This document shows positions 1 through 5,292 of a DNA stretch of 6,864 nucleotides, piece after piece. Origin of the DNA: Candidatus Omnitrophota bacterium (lineage in GTDB: Bacteria > Omnitrophota > Gorgyraeia > Duberdicusellales > 4484-171); the NCBI GenBank assembly GCA_014728785.1, contig WJKZ01000249.1, positions 1-6,864 on the forward strand, read 5' to 3'. Both the position numbers and the translations under genes were made by a program. The notes below the pieces were generated by a model. The model saw only the letters and a list, made by a program, of their open reading frames with translations, had not been told where the DNA came from and made no database searches. Numbering within the stretch: position 1 is the stretch's first letter; each line of letters opens with the position of its first letter.

Positions 1-255
1 AATTCCTATCAGGGGAATATTTTGTGATAGAAGAGATTTCATAAACTTTTCTTCTTTTCTCAGGAAAGTATATTTTTGGTTCTCATAAACATTCATGGGC
101 CCGCCTAAAAACAGGGCTCCTTCACACTCATGAGGCAAAGGAAATCTTTCGTTTCTGAAGGCAGAAATTTCTTTTACCGTAAAACCGGCTTCTTTGAAAA
201 AACCTGAAAAAGTACCGGCCCCTTCTATTTCAACATTTTTTATTACAAAAATCAT
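1..255 (-). CDS. Class I glutamine amidotransferase domain protein, N-terminal part (cut by window edge)
   Basis: The first 85 codons of a gene running off the left edge. From the ATG at 253-255 the protein begins MIFVIKNVEIEGAG and reaches the segment LFLGGPMNVYE (about residues 49-58), then a helix and IPLIGI at the cut. The order of a hydrophobic strand, a GGPM(N/S)VY(E/D) motif and a P-(L/I)-(L/I)-G-I strand is typical of GMP-synthase-like class I glutamine amidotransferases. In that family the next residues are the nucleophile elbow C-x-G, which lies outside the window. Such domains hydrolyse glutamine to glutamate and ammonia. The gene starts 49 bp after the stop of the second glnA with no terminator between, so it is probably co-transcribed with it. 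The Shine-Dalgarno is poor (a GGGG about 14 nt upstream). The acceptor substrate cannot be told from this fragment. Confidence 0.82.
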   Translation of the reverse strand, partial: MIFVIKNVEIEGAGTFSGFFKEAGFTVKEISAFRNERFPLPHECEGALFLGGPMNVYENQKYTFLRKEEKFMKSLLSQNIPLIGI

Positions 256-304
256 ATTTTCTTACAAATCCCCTTTAAAATGCAAGGCCCCAAACCCGGC
301 GGAA

Positions 305-1810
305 TTAAATATCGAAATAGAGATGGAACTCGTAAGGATGAGGCCTTAACCTCACACCGTCGATTTCTATCTCTTTTTTATATTCTACCCAGGTATCTAT
401 CACATCTCTGGTAAATACATTGCCTCTCAGGAGAAAATCATGGTCTCTTTCAAGTGCATTAATAGATTCAAGCAGAGAAGAGGGTACCGTGGGAATCTTT
501 TTTGCTTCACTTGCGCTTAGCTGAAAGATATTCTTATCAAGAGCTTTTCCCGGGTCTATTTTATTAATTATCCCGTCAATCCCTGCCATAAGCATTGCTG
601 AAAAAGCAAGGTAAGGATTGCTGGAAGGGTCAGGCGGCCTGAATTCCACCCTCTTAGCCTTGGGGTTGTTGCTATACATGGGAATTCTTATTGCTGCACT
701 CCTGTTCCTGGCTGAGTAAACAAGATTAACGGGAGCCTCGTAGCCGGGAACTAACCTTTTGTAAGAATTAGTAGTAGGTGCGGCAAATGCCAGAACAGCC
801 GGAGCATGCTTTAAGAGCCCTCCTATATAATATTTCGCAATCTGGCTTAAACCCGCATAACCTTTTTCGTCAAAAAAAAGATTTTTATTCCCCCGCCAGA
901 GAGATTGGTGAGTATGCATTCCGCTGCCGTTATCGCTGAACAAGGGTTTGGGCATAAAAGTTGCGGTCATACCGAACTTGCGAGCCATATTCTTTATGAT
1001 GTATTTGTAAAGCAGGCAGTTATCGGCTGTCTGAACCAGGCTTCCGTAACGCATATCAATTTCGCATTGCCCGGCTGTAGCAACTTCATGATGGTGGACT
1101 TCTACCGGTATACCCGCTTCCATCAATTTTAATACTATTAAACTGCGGATATCCTGGAGAGAATCATGGGGAGGAACGGGAAAATAGCCTTCTTTAAATC
1201 TGGGTTTATAGCCGAGATTTGGGGCCTCTTCTTTTCCTGAATTCCACTTTCCCTCCCGGGAATCGATGAAATAATAACCGCAATTTTCTGTCTGGTCAAA
1301 ACGGATATCATTAAAAAGAAAAAACTCAAGCTCCGGGCCCCAGTAGCTCCTATCGGCAATTTTCTCCTCTCTGACAAATTCAGCAGCTTTTTTAGCTACA
1401 TAACGGGGATCTTTTGTGTAGGGCTGCCTGGTTAAAGGGTCATATATATCGCATATTATGCTTAAAGTAGGTACTTCACATACGGGGTCAATTTTTGCGG
1501 TCGAGGGGTCAAGCATCAAAATCATATCGGATTCCTGTATTTTTTGAAAACCCCGTATGGAAGAACCGTCAAAGCCAACGCCTTCTGTCCATATACCTCT
1601 TGAAGGGTCAAGGTCTTCTGTGATTTCAGAAACAGGCAGAGAAAAATGCTGCCAGAGTCCGGGTAAATCATTAAACTTTACATCGACCATTTTAATGTTG
1701 TTTTTTTTGACTAAATCGTTTATCCTTTTTAAATCCACGGATGTAACATTATTATCCCAGCGCAGGGTATCCTTTTCGGCTGAAAACTTTCTCTTACTTC
1801 TCTTTGCCAC
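305..1810 (-). CDS. glnA: Glutamine synthetase type I (GSI-beta type), lacking the adenylylation tyrosine
   Basis: Makes glutamine from glutamate, ammonia and ATP as a cytoplasmic dodecamer. The 501-residue product aligns end to end with enterobacterial GlnA, plus about 25 extra N-terminal residues. Visible motifs are FDGSSIRGF (80-88), GPELEFF (158-164, metal ligands E160/E162), [10 protein letters not shown] (239-248, E242), NGSGMHTH (294-301, H299), [13 protein letters not shown] (348-360) and VEFRPPDP (388-395, E389/R391). The segment [17 protein letters not shown] to GYFPVPP matches the insertion typical of the beta class. The adenylylation site NLYDLPPEEAKEIP of E. coli reads [14 protein letters not shown] here, so the modified Tyr397 is Phe429. 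The start is GTG at 1808-1810, set by AAGGAGG six nt upstream. The gene follows a terminator with ANTAR-type hairpins, so expression is probably controlled by antitermination. It sits 192 bp after glnK and 49 bp before an amidotransferase gene. Confidence 0.97.
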   Translation of the reverse strand: MAKRSKRKFSAEKDTLRWDNNVTSVDLKRINDLVKKNNIKMVDVKFNDLPGLWQHFSLPVSEITEDLDPSRGIWTEGVGFDGSSIRGFQKIQESDMILMLDPSTAKIDPVCEVPTLSIICDIYDPLTRQPYTKDPRYVAKKAAEFVREEKIADRSYWGPELEFFLFNDIRFDQTENCGYYFIDSREGKWNSGKEEAPNLGYKPRFKEGYFPVPPHDSLQDIRSLIVLKLMEAGIPVEVHHHEVATAGQCEIDMRYGSLVQTADNCLLYKYIIKNMARKFGMTATFMPKPLFSDNGSGMHTHQSLWRGNKNLFFDEKGYAGLSQIAKYYIGGLLKHAPAVLAFAAPTTNSYKRLVPGYEAPVNLVYSARNRSAAIRIPMYSNNPKAKRVEFRPPDPSSNPYLAFSAMLMAGIDGIINKIDPGKALDKNIFQLSASEAKKIPTVPSSLLESINALERDHDFLLRGNVFTRDVIDTWVEYKKEIEIDGVRLRPHPYEFHLYFDI

Positions 1811-1816
1811 TTTATA

Positions 1817-1821
1817 CCTCC
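1817..1821 (-). promoter_or_regulatory. Shine-Dalgarno of the second glnA
   Basis: AAGGAGG on the minus strand with a six-nucleotide spacer to the GTG at 1808-1810. It supports GTG rather than a downstream ATG as the start, and therefore a real N-terminal extension of the synthetase. It lies about 30 nt past the U-tract of the leader terminator, so translation initiation and attenuation use separate sequences. Confidence 0.75.
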
Positions 1822-1853
1822 TTTTGAACTACTTAATTCAATCCATTTAACAG

Positions 1854-1889
1854 AAAAAAAGAGGTGCTCTAAAACTTTAGAACACCTCT
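1854..1889 (-). terminator. Intrinsic terminator (attenuator) in the glnA leader
   Basis: On the minus strand a stem of about 13 bp (arms at 1877-1889 and 1860-1872, with one internal G-U wobble) encloses a four-base loop and is followed by an unbroken run of seven U, the classic Rho-independent form. The plus-strand version has a C-A mismatch where the minus-strand RNA has U-G, which favours minus-strand function. It ends about 45 nt before the glnA start, and its 5' arm is also used by the ANTAR P2 hairpin, so it reads as a conditional attenuator as well as the end of the glnK transcript. Confidence 0.9.
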
Positions 1890-1927
1890 GTCCTTTATGC
1901 TCAACTTTTAAGCACTTCTATGTGCTT
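1879..1927 (-). promoter_or_regulatory. ANTAR-type two-hairpin antiterminator in the glnA leader
   Basis: P1 at 1910-1927 reads AAGCAC[AUAGAA]GUGCUU, a perfect six-base-pair stem with a hexanucleotide loop having A1 and G4. P2 at 1879-1894 reads AGGAC[AGAGGU]GUUCU, five base pairs with one G-U and another A1/G4 hexaloop. The P2 loop and 3' arm are the 5' arm of the terminator at 1854-1889, so P2 and the terminator exclude each other. This is the arrangement known for RNA targets of ANTAR proteins such as EutV and NasR: protein bound to P1-P2 prevents terminator formation. The spacing of 15 nt between hairpins is slightly generous. The likely binding protein is the GAF-ANTAR product encoded at 5987-6688. 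Assignment rests on pattern and position; no covariation was tested. Confidence 0.82.
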
Positions 1928-1933
1928 CTTATC

Positions 1934-1943
1934 TTACAAGTAA
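1934..1943. repeat. Palindromic TTAC-N2-GTAA element, copy 1
   Basis: The 10-mer TTACAAGTAA (TTACTTGTAA on the minus strand) lies just upstream of the ANTAR P1 hairpin of the glnA leader. The same 11-mer, ttacaagtaaa, recurs at 5251-5261 in the leader of the P-II-like gene, and a degenerate version lies at the sigma-gene promoter (5980-5989). It could be an operator half-site pair or chance in AT-rich DNA. Confidence 0.35.
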
Positions 1944-2002
1944 ATTGCGATGGCAAACGGTAACTTATTTTTAGTAAAATCTTTAATTTTTCAGGATTCT
2001 CC

Positions 2003-2344
2003 TCAACCTATAGCCTCCGGACCTTTATCGCCAGTCCTTATCCTTATGCATTCACCGAGCTCGAGAATAAAAATCTTCCCATCCCCGATATTACCCGTAC
2101 GGGCGCCTTTTATTATGGCATTAATGGTCGGCTCTACGAAATCTTCGTTTACCGCTATCTCAAGCCTCACTTTTTTAAGAAGGTTAACCTCATGGATTAC
2201 ACCCCTGTAAGTCTCAGTATAGCCTCTCTGCTGGCCGCAGCCTAAAGCATTGGTAACCGTCATCTTATATACCTCTGCATCGTATAGAGCCTTTTTAACA
2301 TCGGGCAATTTATGCGGCTGTATCATAGCAATTATTAACTTCAT
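2003..2344 (-). CDS. glnK: P-II nitrogen regulatory protein, GlnK type, without the uridylylation tyrosine
   Basis: A 113-residue P-II trimer subunit that senses ATP/ADP and 2-oxoglutarate and gates the ammonium channel encoded just upstream. It aligns with E. coli GlnB without gaps. Conserved ligand residues are present: G35/G37, Q39, K58, the B-loop [10 protein letters not shown] (83-92, with G87, G89 and K90) and the C-loop IRIRTG (R101, R103). The T-loop is full length ([18 protein letters not shown]), but position 51, the uridylylated Tyr in enteric proteins, is His. Tyr46 is retained. The start ATG at 2342-2344 has AGGAGG with a six-nt spacer. Pairing with amt is the usual arrangement, but the 238-bp gap after amt is wide and holds a possible promoter. 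GlnK versus GlnB naming rests on the amt linkage. Confidence 0.96.
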   Translation of the reverse strand: MKLIIAMIQPHKLPDVKKALYDAEVYKMTVTNALGCGQQRGYTETYRGVIHEVNLLKKVRLEIAVNEDFVEPTINAIIKGARTGNIGDGKIFILELGECIRIRTGDKGPEAIG

Positions 2345-2582
2345 CTCTTACCTCCTGTAGTTTATATTCCGATAACACTACAAATCATTTCCTCGTAAAC
2401 CACTCCCGCCAACTATTACAGTGATGGCCTCGATCAGGTTCTTCGAACAGCTTTGTTTCACAAAAATTAGATGCATCTCTTACCTTTTCTCGTTATTACT
2501 CATAGCTGATGGTAAAACTAAAATAATATCGGAGTAATCATCTAAAACCAAGAACAAAGAACAACAAGCTACGAGCTATTTA
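2345..2582 (-). other. Spacer and leader between amt and glnK
   Basis: A 238-bp gap, unusually wide for an amt-glnK pair. It has no strong U-tract terminator and no A1/G4 hexaloop pair on the minus strand. It contains a plausible promoter (2523-2551), a short perfect palindrome AGATGCATCT near 2468-2477, and a bulged hairpin CCA-UC-ACU[GUAAU]AGU-UGG near 2411-2431. The closing glnK Shine-Dalgarno is at 2351-2355. The stretch 2405-2459 stays open in one frame but has no start and resembles nothing I recognise. Confidence 0.5.
2523..2551 (-). promoter_or_regulatory. Candidate sigma-70 promoter for glnK
   Basis: Minus-strand TTGGTT (2546-2551), a 17-nt spacer, then TATTAT (2523-2528): four of six matches to the -35 and five of six to the -10 consensus at ideal spacing. 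It would start a transcript with about a 170-nt leader into glnK, continuing to the glnA attenuator. In AT-rich sequence such matches also occur by chance. No sigma-54 motif (TGGC-N8-TTGC type) is seen. Confidence 0.4.
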
Positions 2583-3929
2583 TTATTCGGTAGTAAATAT
2601 CTGAAAACCCGAATAAGATTCCATACCATGTTCGCCGATATCGAGTCCTTTGAGTTCTTCTTCTCTGGTAACTCTTAAGCCTATTGTTTTTTCAATCAGT
2701 TTAAATACAAAACCCATAGCAATCAGCACAAAGAAAATAACAGATAATGCCCCCAGCAACTGAATCCCCAACTGCCTAAAGCCTCCTCCGTACATCAACC
2801 CTTCATAAGCAAGCCCTAAGGCTTTACGACCGAATATGCCTATAGAAATAGTGCCCCATAAGCCGTTAAAGCCGTGCACCGGAACTGCTCCTACCGGGTC
2901 ATCTACTTTTAGCTTATCCAGCAACACTACTCCCAGAACGACAAGTACTCCTCCTATTGCACCGATTATTATAGCCGAGTAAGGCTCTACAAAAGCACAG
3001 GGCGCAGTAATAGCCACAAGCCCTGCTAATGCTCCGTTCATAGCCATGGAAAGATCGGGTTTACCGAACATTTTCCATACAACAAACATCGCGGATATCC
3101 CCCCGGCAGCTGCCGCCAGATTAGTATTTATCGCTACCCTTGCGATGAGACTCCCGTCGCCTACCGCCAGAGTTGAGCCGGGATTAAAGCCGAACCAGCC
3201 AAACCACAATATAAACACCCCCAATGAAGCTAAGGGTATGTTATGGCCGGCAATAGCATTAGTTGAGCCGTCCGGGCTATATTTGCCTATACGGGGCCTT
3301 AAAATGATAGTGCCGATAAGAGCTGCGAAACCTCCTACTGAGTGGACTACGGTAGAACCGGCAAAATCGGCAAAATTTAATTCTGAAAGCCAGCCTCCTC
3401 CCCAGATCCAGTGACCTACGATAGGATAAACAAATGCAGAAATCAGAAAAGAATATATAAGGTAGCCGGAAAATTTCATCCTTTCGGCCATCCCTCCTGC
3501 TACAATCGTAGCTGCTGCTCCGCAGAAAGCGGCCTGGAAAAGCCAGAAAGCATGCAGGGGTACACCGGAGGGATTTTCAGCTCCTGCCATAAACCAGCCT
3601 TTAAGGCCTAAGAGAGAGTTACCGGTACCGAACATAATAGCATAGCCGAAAATAAAAAATCCCAGAGATGCCATACAGAAATCCAGAAAATTCTTGGTAA
3701 GTATATTACAGGTATTTTTTGCTCTTATAAAACCTGCCTCTACCATCCCGAAACCCGCCTGCATAAAAAACACCAGGAATGCCGCAACCAGAACCCAGAG
3801 GGTATCAAGACCTGTAATACTGGCGTACCCGGTCTGAGTATCGGCAAAGGCAAGAAAAGGCGTGAATAAAATAAGAGCCAGCGGCAAAATGTAACTCAGC
3901 TTAAATCTTTGCAAAAATAAAAGGCACAT
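2583..3929 (-). CDS. amt: Ammonium transporter of the Amt family with N-terminal signal peptide
   Basis: An inner-membrane channel for ammonium, 448 residues from the chosen ATG. A hydrophobic leader ending AFA-DTQTG (cleavage near residue 29) is followed by 11 expected membrane helices. Family residues are present: the outer Phe gate in FQAAFCGAA (about F135), W176 in HWIWGGG, D188 in NFADFAGS, the pore twin histidines H196 (STVVHSVGG) and H352 (PVHGFNGLWG), and S252 in WFGFNPGS. The cytoplasmic tail has LRVTREEELKGLDIGEHGMESY, the conserved segment that contacts GlnK. The frame also opens at a GTG (3930-3932), but the Shine-Dalgarno GGAGG is six nt from the ATG and only three from the GTG, so ATG is preferred. 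It lies 62 bp after the outer-membrane protein gene with no terminator between, and upstream of glnK. Confidence 0.97.
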   Translation of the reverse strand: MCLLFLQRFKLSYILPLALILFTPFLAFADTQTGYASITGLDTLWVLVAAFLVFFMQAGFGMVEAGFIRAKNTCNILTKNFLDFCMASLGFFIFGYAIMFGTGNSLLGLKGWFMAGAENPSGVPLHAFWLFQAAFCGAAATIVAGGMAERMKFSGYLIYSFLISAFVYPIVGHWIWGGGWLSELNFADFAGSTVVHSVGGFAALIGTIILRPRIGKYSPDGSTNAIAGHNIPLASLGVFILWFGWFGFNPGSTLAVGDGSLIARVAINTNLAAAAGGISAMFVVWKMFGKPDLSMAMNGALAGLVAITAPCAFVEPYSAIIIGAIGGVLVVLGVVLLDKLKVDDPVGAVPVHGFNGLWGTISIGIFGRKALGLAYEGLMYGGGFRQLGIQLLGALSVIFFVLIAMGFVFKLIEKTIGLRVTREEELKGLDIGEHGMESYSGFQIFTTE

Positions 3930-3935
3930 CACTCA

Positions 3936-3940
3936 CCTCC
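3936..3940 (-). promoter_or_regulatory. Shine-Dalgarno that decides the amt start
   Basis: AAGGAGGTGAGTGATG on the minus strand: GGAGG stands six nt from the ATG at 3927-3929 and three from the overlapping GTG at 3930-3932. Normal spacing favours ATG. A small hairpin, TTAAC[AGC]GTTAA, lies immediately upstream and could modulate access. Confidence 0.7.
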
Positions 3941-3991
3941 TTGTTTAACGCTGTTAAGAAAACTTAATTCAAACATACTCCTCCCAAAAAC

Positions 3992-4780
3992 CTAAAACGA
4001 ATACGCAAAGCTTACCCCCGTATAAAACCTGCTTTTCTGATCTCCGTCCGTCTCGCTTTCAAGGTCTGAAAAAGGAACGGAATAATTTATGCTCGGCGAA
4101 ACAGAGAGTGTTGTGGTTAAGGGTACGGTCAGCGCACAACTCAAACCCAGGTCTATTCCTTCATCCCCACTTATAAAAAGCTTTCTGTTATAACCCAGAT
4201 GCAGACCTAAATCCAGATTTATATCGGAATCGGAAAGTATCGGATGACTGTAAGAAGAATCGAAAGAAAAATAATGGCCGAGGCCTCCTCCGTTATTCTG
4301 GTCGCCGTAATCCCTGTAATAGGTGAGATTAGTTTCAACAGGCACATCAATACCGGGGATTTTCCTTAAACCTAATCCCAGATAAAATTCTTTACTGTAG
4401 GAATTAGCTTTGGGAAAATCATAATAAGTGTGGCCTAAAGATATACTCACCAGGTCATTGAGGTGCTTTGTATAATCGAAAACATAATCAATCTCATCGG
4501 ATTGCGCTCCCTGATTATTGGATGCATCCCAGCTGCTCCAGAAAGTATAACTGAACCCGTAGGCACTCATAGTCAGACCGGACTGAAAAACCGGATCCCT
4601 GTCAAGGAGAAATCCACGCCATACATAATCCGAATAGAAGTCTAAAGTTGTCGAAAATTCGATCTCAACACCCAGTTTATCCAGAAGACCTTGTGCATAA
4701 ACGGGCGGCAAAACATGAAAAAACACAAGAACTACCAAGCATTGTAAGAAGCACCTGCCGTAAAAATATGATTTCTCCAT
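3992..4780 (-). CDS. Outer-membrane beta-barrel protein, TIGR02001/Gcw_chp-like
   Basis: A 262-residue exported protein. Residues 1-29 form a signal peptide (a short basic start, the hydrophobic LVVLVFFHVL, cleavage after VYA). The rest alternates polar and hydrophobic/aromatic residues in many short strands and ends in SFAYSF, with the C-terminal Phe typical of BAM-inserted barrels. The early segment DFYSDYVWRGF, then an EIDY strand, a YYDFP turn and a KEFYLGLGL strand, resemble the TIGR02001 family of barrels of unknown function; this match is from memory of the pattern. The start is the ATG at 4778-4780, with GGAGG seven nt upstream. A longer frame from a GTG at 4816 would overlap the end of the P-II-like gene and put that Shine-Dalgarno inside the coding region. 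Its place between a P-II-like gene and amt suggests a role in uptake of a nitrogen source, which is inference. Confidence 0.85.
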   Translation of the reverse strand: MEKSYFYGRCFLQCLVVLVFFHVLPPVYAQGLLDKLGVEIEFSTTLDFYSDYVWRGFLLDRDPVFQSGLTMSAYGFSYTFWSSWDASNNQGAQSDEIDYVFDYTKHLNDLVSISLGHTYYDFPKANSYSKEFYLGLGLRKIPGIDVPVETNLTYYRDYGDQNNGGGLGHYFSFDSSYSHPILSDSDINLDLGLHLGYNRKLFISGDEGIDLGLSCALTVPLTTTLSVSPSINYSVPFSDLESETDGDQKSRFYTGVSFAYSF

Positions 4781-4787
4781 CTTCTTA

Positions 4788-4792
4788 CCTCC
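4788..4792 (-). promoter_or_regulatory. Shine-Dalgarno that decides the outer-membrane protein start
   Basis: AAAGGAGGTAAGAAGATG on the minus strand, with seven nt between GGAGG and the ATG at 4778-4780. It falls directly after the TAA (4797-4799) that ends the frame-corrected P-II-like gene, giving a tightly spaced gene pair and ruling against the longer GTG start at 4816. Confidence 0.75.
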
Positions 4793-4796
4793 TTTT

Positions 4797-5118
4797 TTAC
4801 AATATAGCTGCTTCACTCTGCTCCTTTGTGCTTATACGTACGCAATCATCCCTGGGAAGAACGGCAATTTTTCCGCTACCTATGCTTTTTTCATTGCAGC
4901 AGTTTACTATTACAGTTACTATTTTCATTAACCTGGCTGTCTCTGGCATAAATCTCAATCTTGGTTTTGGGTAAAAATAGATAGGCTTGCGGCCTTGTTG
5001 TCTGGCGGCCGAAACCTTTCACCTCGGTAACCGTCATTCCTCCTATTCCGGCGAGCCTCAGCCTTTCCGTTAATCTGTTAAGCTTATCATTACGGACTAT
5101 ACACTCTATCTTTTTCAT
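4797..5118 (-). pseudogene. P-II-like regulator with short T-loop, interrupted by a +1 frameshift
   Basis: From ATG 5116-5118 the frame gives MKKIECIVRNDKLNRL to DSQVNE (residues 1-65), clear P-II homology including MTVTEVKGFGRQ. It then leaves frame and stops at 4891-4893. Dropping one A from the A4 run at 4922-4925 restores homology: IVTVIVNCCNEKSIGSGKIAV to EAAIL, TAA at 4797-4799, about 106 residues in total, ending 16 bp before the outer-membrane protein start. The T-loop between GFGRQ and LPKTKIEI is about eight residues shorter than in GlnB and lacks the RGAEY segment with Tyr51. The B-loop reads IGSGK, and the C-loop CVRIST keeps Arg101 but has Ser at the Arg103 position. Such short-loop proteins cannot be uridylylated and probably use other partners. 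The break may be an assembly indel or a true mutation. The Shine-Dalgarno AAGGAGGAATC is strong. Confidence 0.85.
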
Positions 5119-5133
5119 GATTCCTCCTTAAAT

Positions 5134-5163
5134 AAAAAGGGCGTCTTAAATTCTTAAGACGCC
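5134..5163 (-). terminator. Strong terminator hairpin directly before the P-II-like gene (T2)
   Basis: GGCGUCUUAA[GAAU]UUAAGACGCC on the minus strand (5163 to 5140), a perfect ten-base-pair stem with a four-base loop, then C and UUUUU. The U-tract ends only six nt before the AAGGAGG of the P-II-like gene. With no room for a promoter behind it, any transcript reaching this gene from upstream must pass through it, so it behaves as an attenuator as well as a transcript end. Confidence 0.88.
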
Positions 5164-5174
5164 TTCGTCAAAAT

Positions 5175-5211
5175 AAAAAAAGATGTTCCCCACCTTTTTG
5201 AGAACATCTTT
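5175..5211 (-). terminator. Terminator hairpin between the sigma gene and the P-II-like gene (T1)
   Basis: On the minus strand, AAAGAUGUUCUC (5211-5200) pairs with GGGAACAUCUUU (5190-5179) in a stem of twelve base pairs with one U-G, a nine-base loop AAAAAGGUG, and UUUUUUUAUUUU after it. It stands 11 nt before the second terminator (T2). No A1/G4 hexaloop hairpin with a usable stem overlaps its 5' arm. Confidence 0.85.
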
Positions 5212-5213
5212 GT

Positions 5214-5237
5214 AAAAAACTCAAAAACCCTGAGTTT
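5214..5237 (-). terminator. Weak U-tailed hairpin after the sigma gene (T0)
   Basis: AAACUCA[GGGUUUU]UGAGUUU on the minus strand, seven base pairs of mostly A-U, followed by UUU. It is too weak to be sure of, but with T1 and T2 it makes three consecutive U-tailed hairpins in a 174-bp gap. Confidence 0.4.
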
Positions 5238-5250
5238 ATCTTCTACGCCT

Positions 5251-5260
5251 TTACAAGTAA
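5251..5260. repeat. Palindromic TTAC-N2-GTAA element, copy 2
   Basis: TTACAAGTAA, identical over 11 bases (ttacaagtaaa) to 1934-1944. Both copies lie in a leader upstream of an attenuator, and in both an AGATAA follows a short distance downstream on the minus strand. Function unknown. Confidence 0.35.
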
Positions 5261-5292
5261 AAAAGTACCCGTCCTGGTAACCTTTTTATTGT

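Noticed and set aside
905..1132. Plus-strand open frames inside glnA, amt and the other genes (for example 905-1132, 1557-1850, 3046-3414)
   Set aside because: They lie antisense to strongly conserved coding sequence, show no recognisable domains and have no supporting ribosome-binding sites.
1928..1975. Own promoter for the second glnA: TTGCCA, 17 nt, GATAAG
   Set aside because: The -10 would abut P1, so the start would fall inside the P1 hairpin and destroy it. Readthrough from glnK is the simpler source of the leader RNA.
2405..2459. Short open minus-strand frame (ETKLFEEPDRG-like) between amt and glnK as a small gene or element remnant
   Set aside because: It has no start codon or Shine-Dalgarno, is under 25 codons, and I could not tie it to a known mobile element.
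4781..4816. Longer outer-membrane protein starting at GTG 4816 (12 extra residues)
   Set aside because: The extension overlaps the end of the frame-corrected P-II-like gene, contains the strong GGAGG as codons and has no Shine-Dalgarno of its own. The ATG at 4780 also gives a normal signal peptide.
4920..4927. Programmed frameshifting in the P-II-like gene
   Set aside because: A +1 shift is required (the -1 frame meets a UAG at once). No slippery heptamer, internal Shine-Dalgarno or downstream structure typical of programmed shifts is evident, and an indel in an A run is simpler.
5155..5168. GAC[GAAGGC]GUC overlapping terminator T2 as an ANTAR P2
   Set aside because: It has G at loop position 1 and the stem closes further to GACG[AAGG]CGUC, a tetraloop. 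It may still compete with T2 but does not fit the ANTAR pattern.
5105..5175. Promoter inside the T2 region (TTGACG, 17 nt, TAAGAC)
   Set aside because: The -10 match is poor and both elements are explained by the terminator stem and its flanks.
5265..5283. UACC[AGGACG]GGUA hairpin after the sigma gene as an ANTAR P1
   Set aside because: The hexaloop has A1 but A rather than G at position 4, the stem is four base pairs, and no matching P2 overlaps the following terminators.
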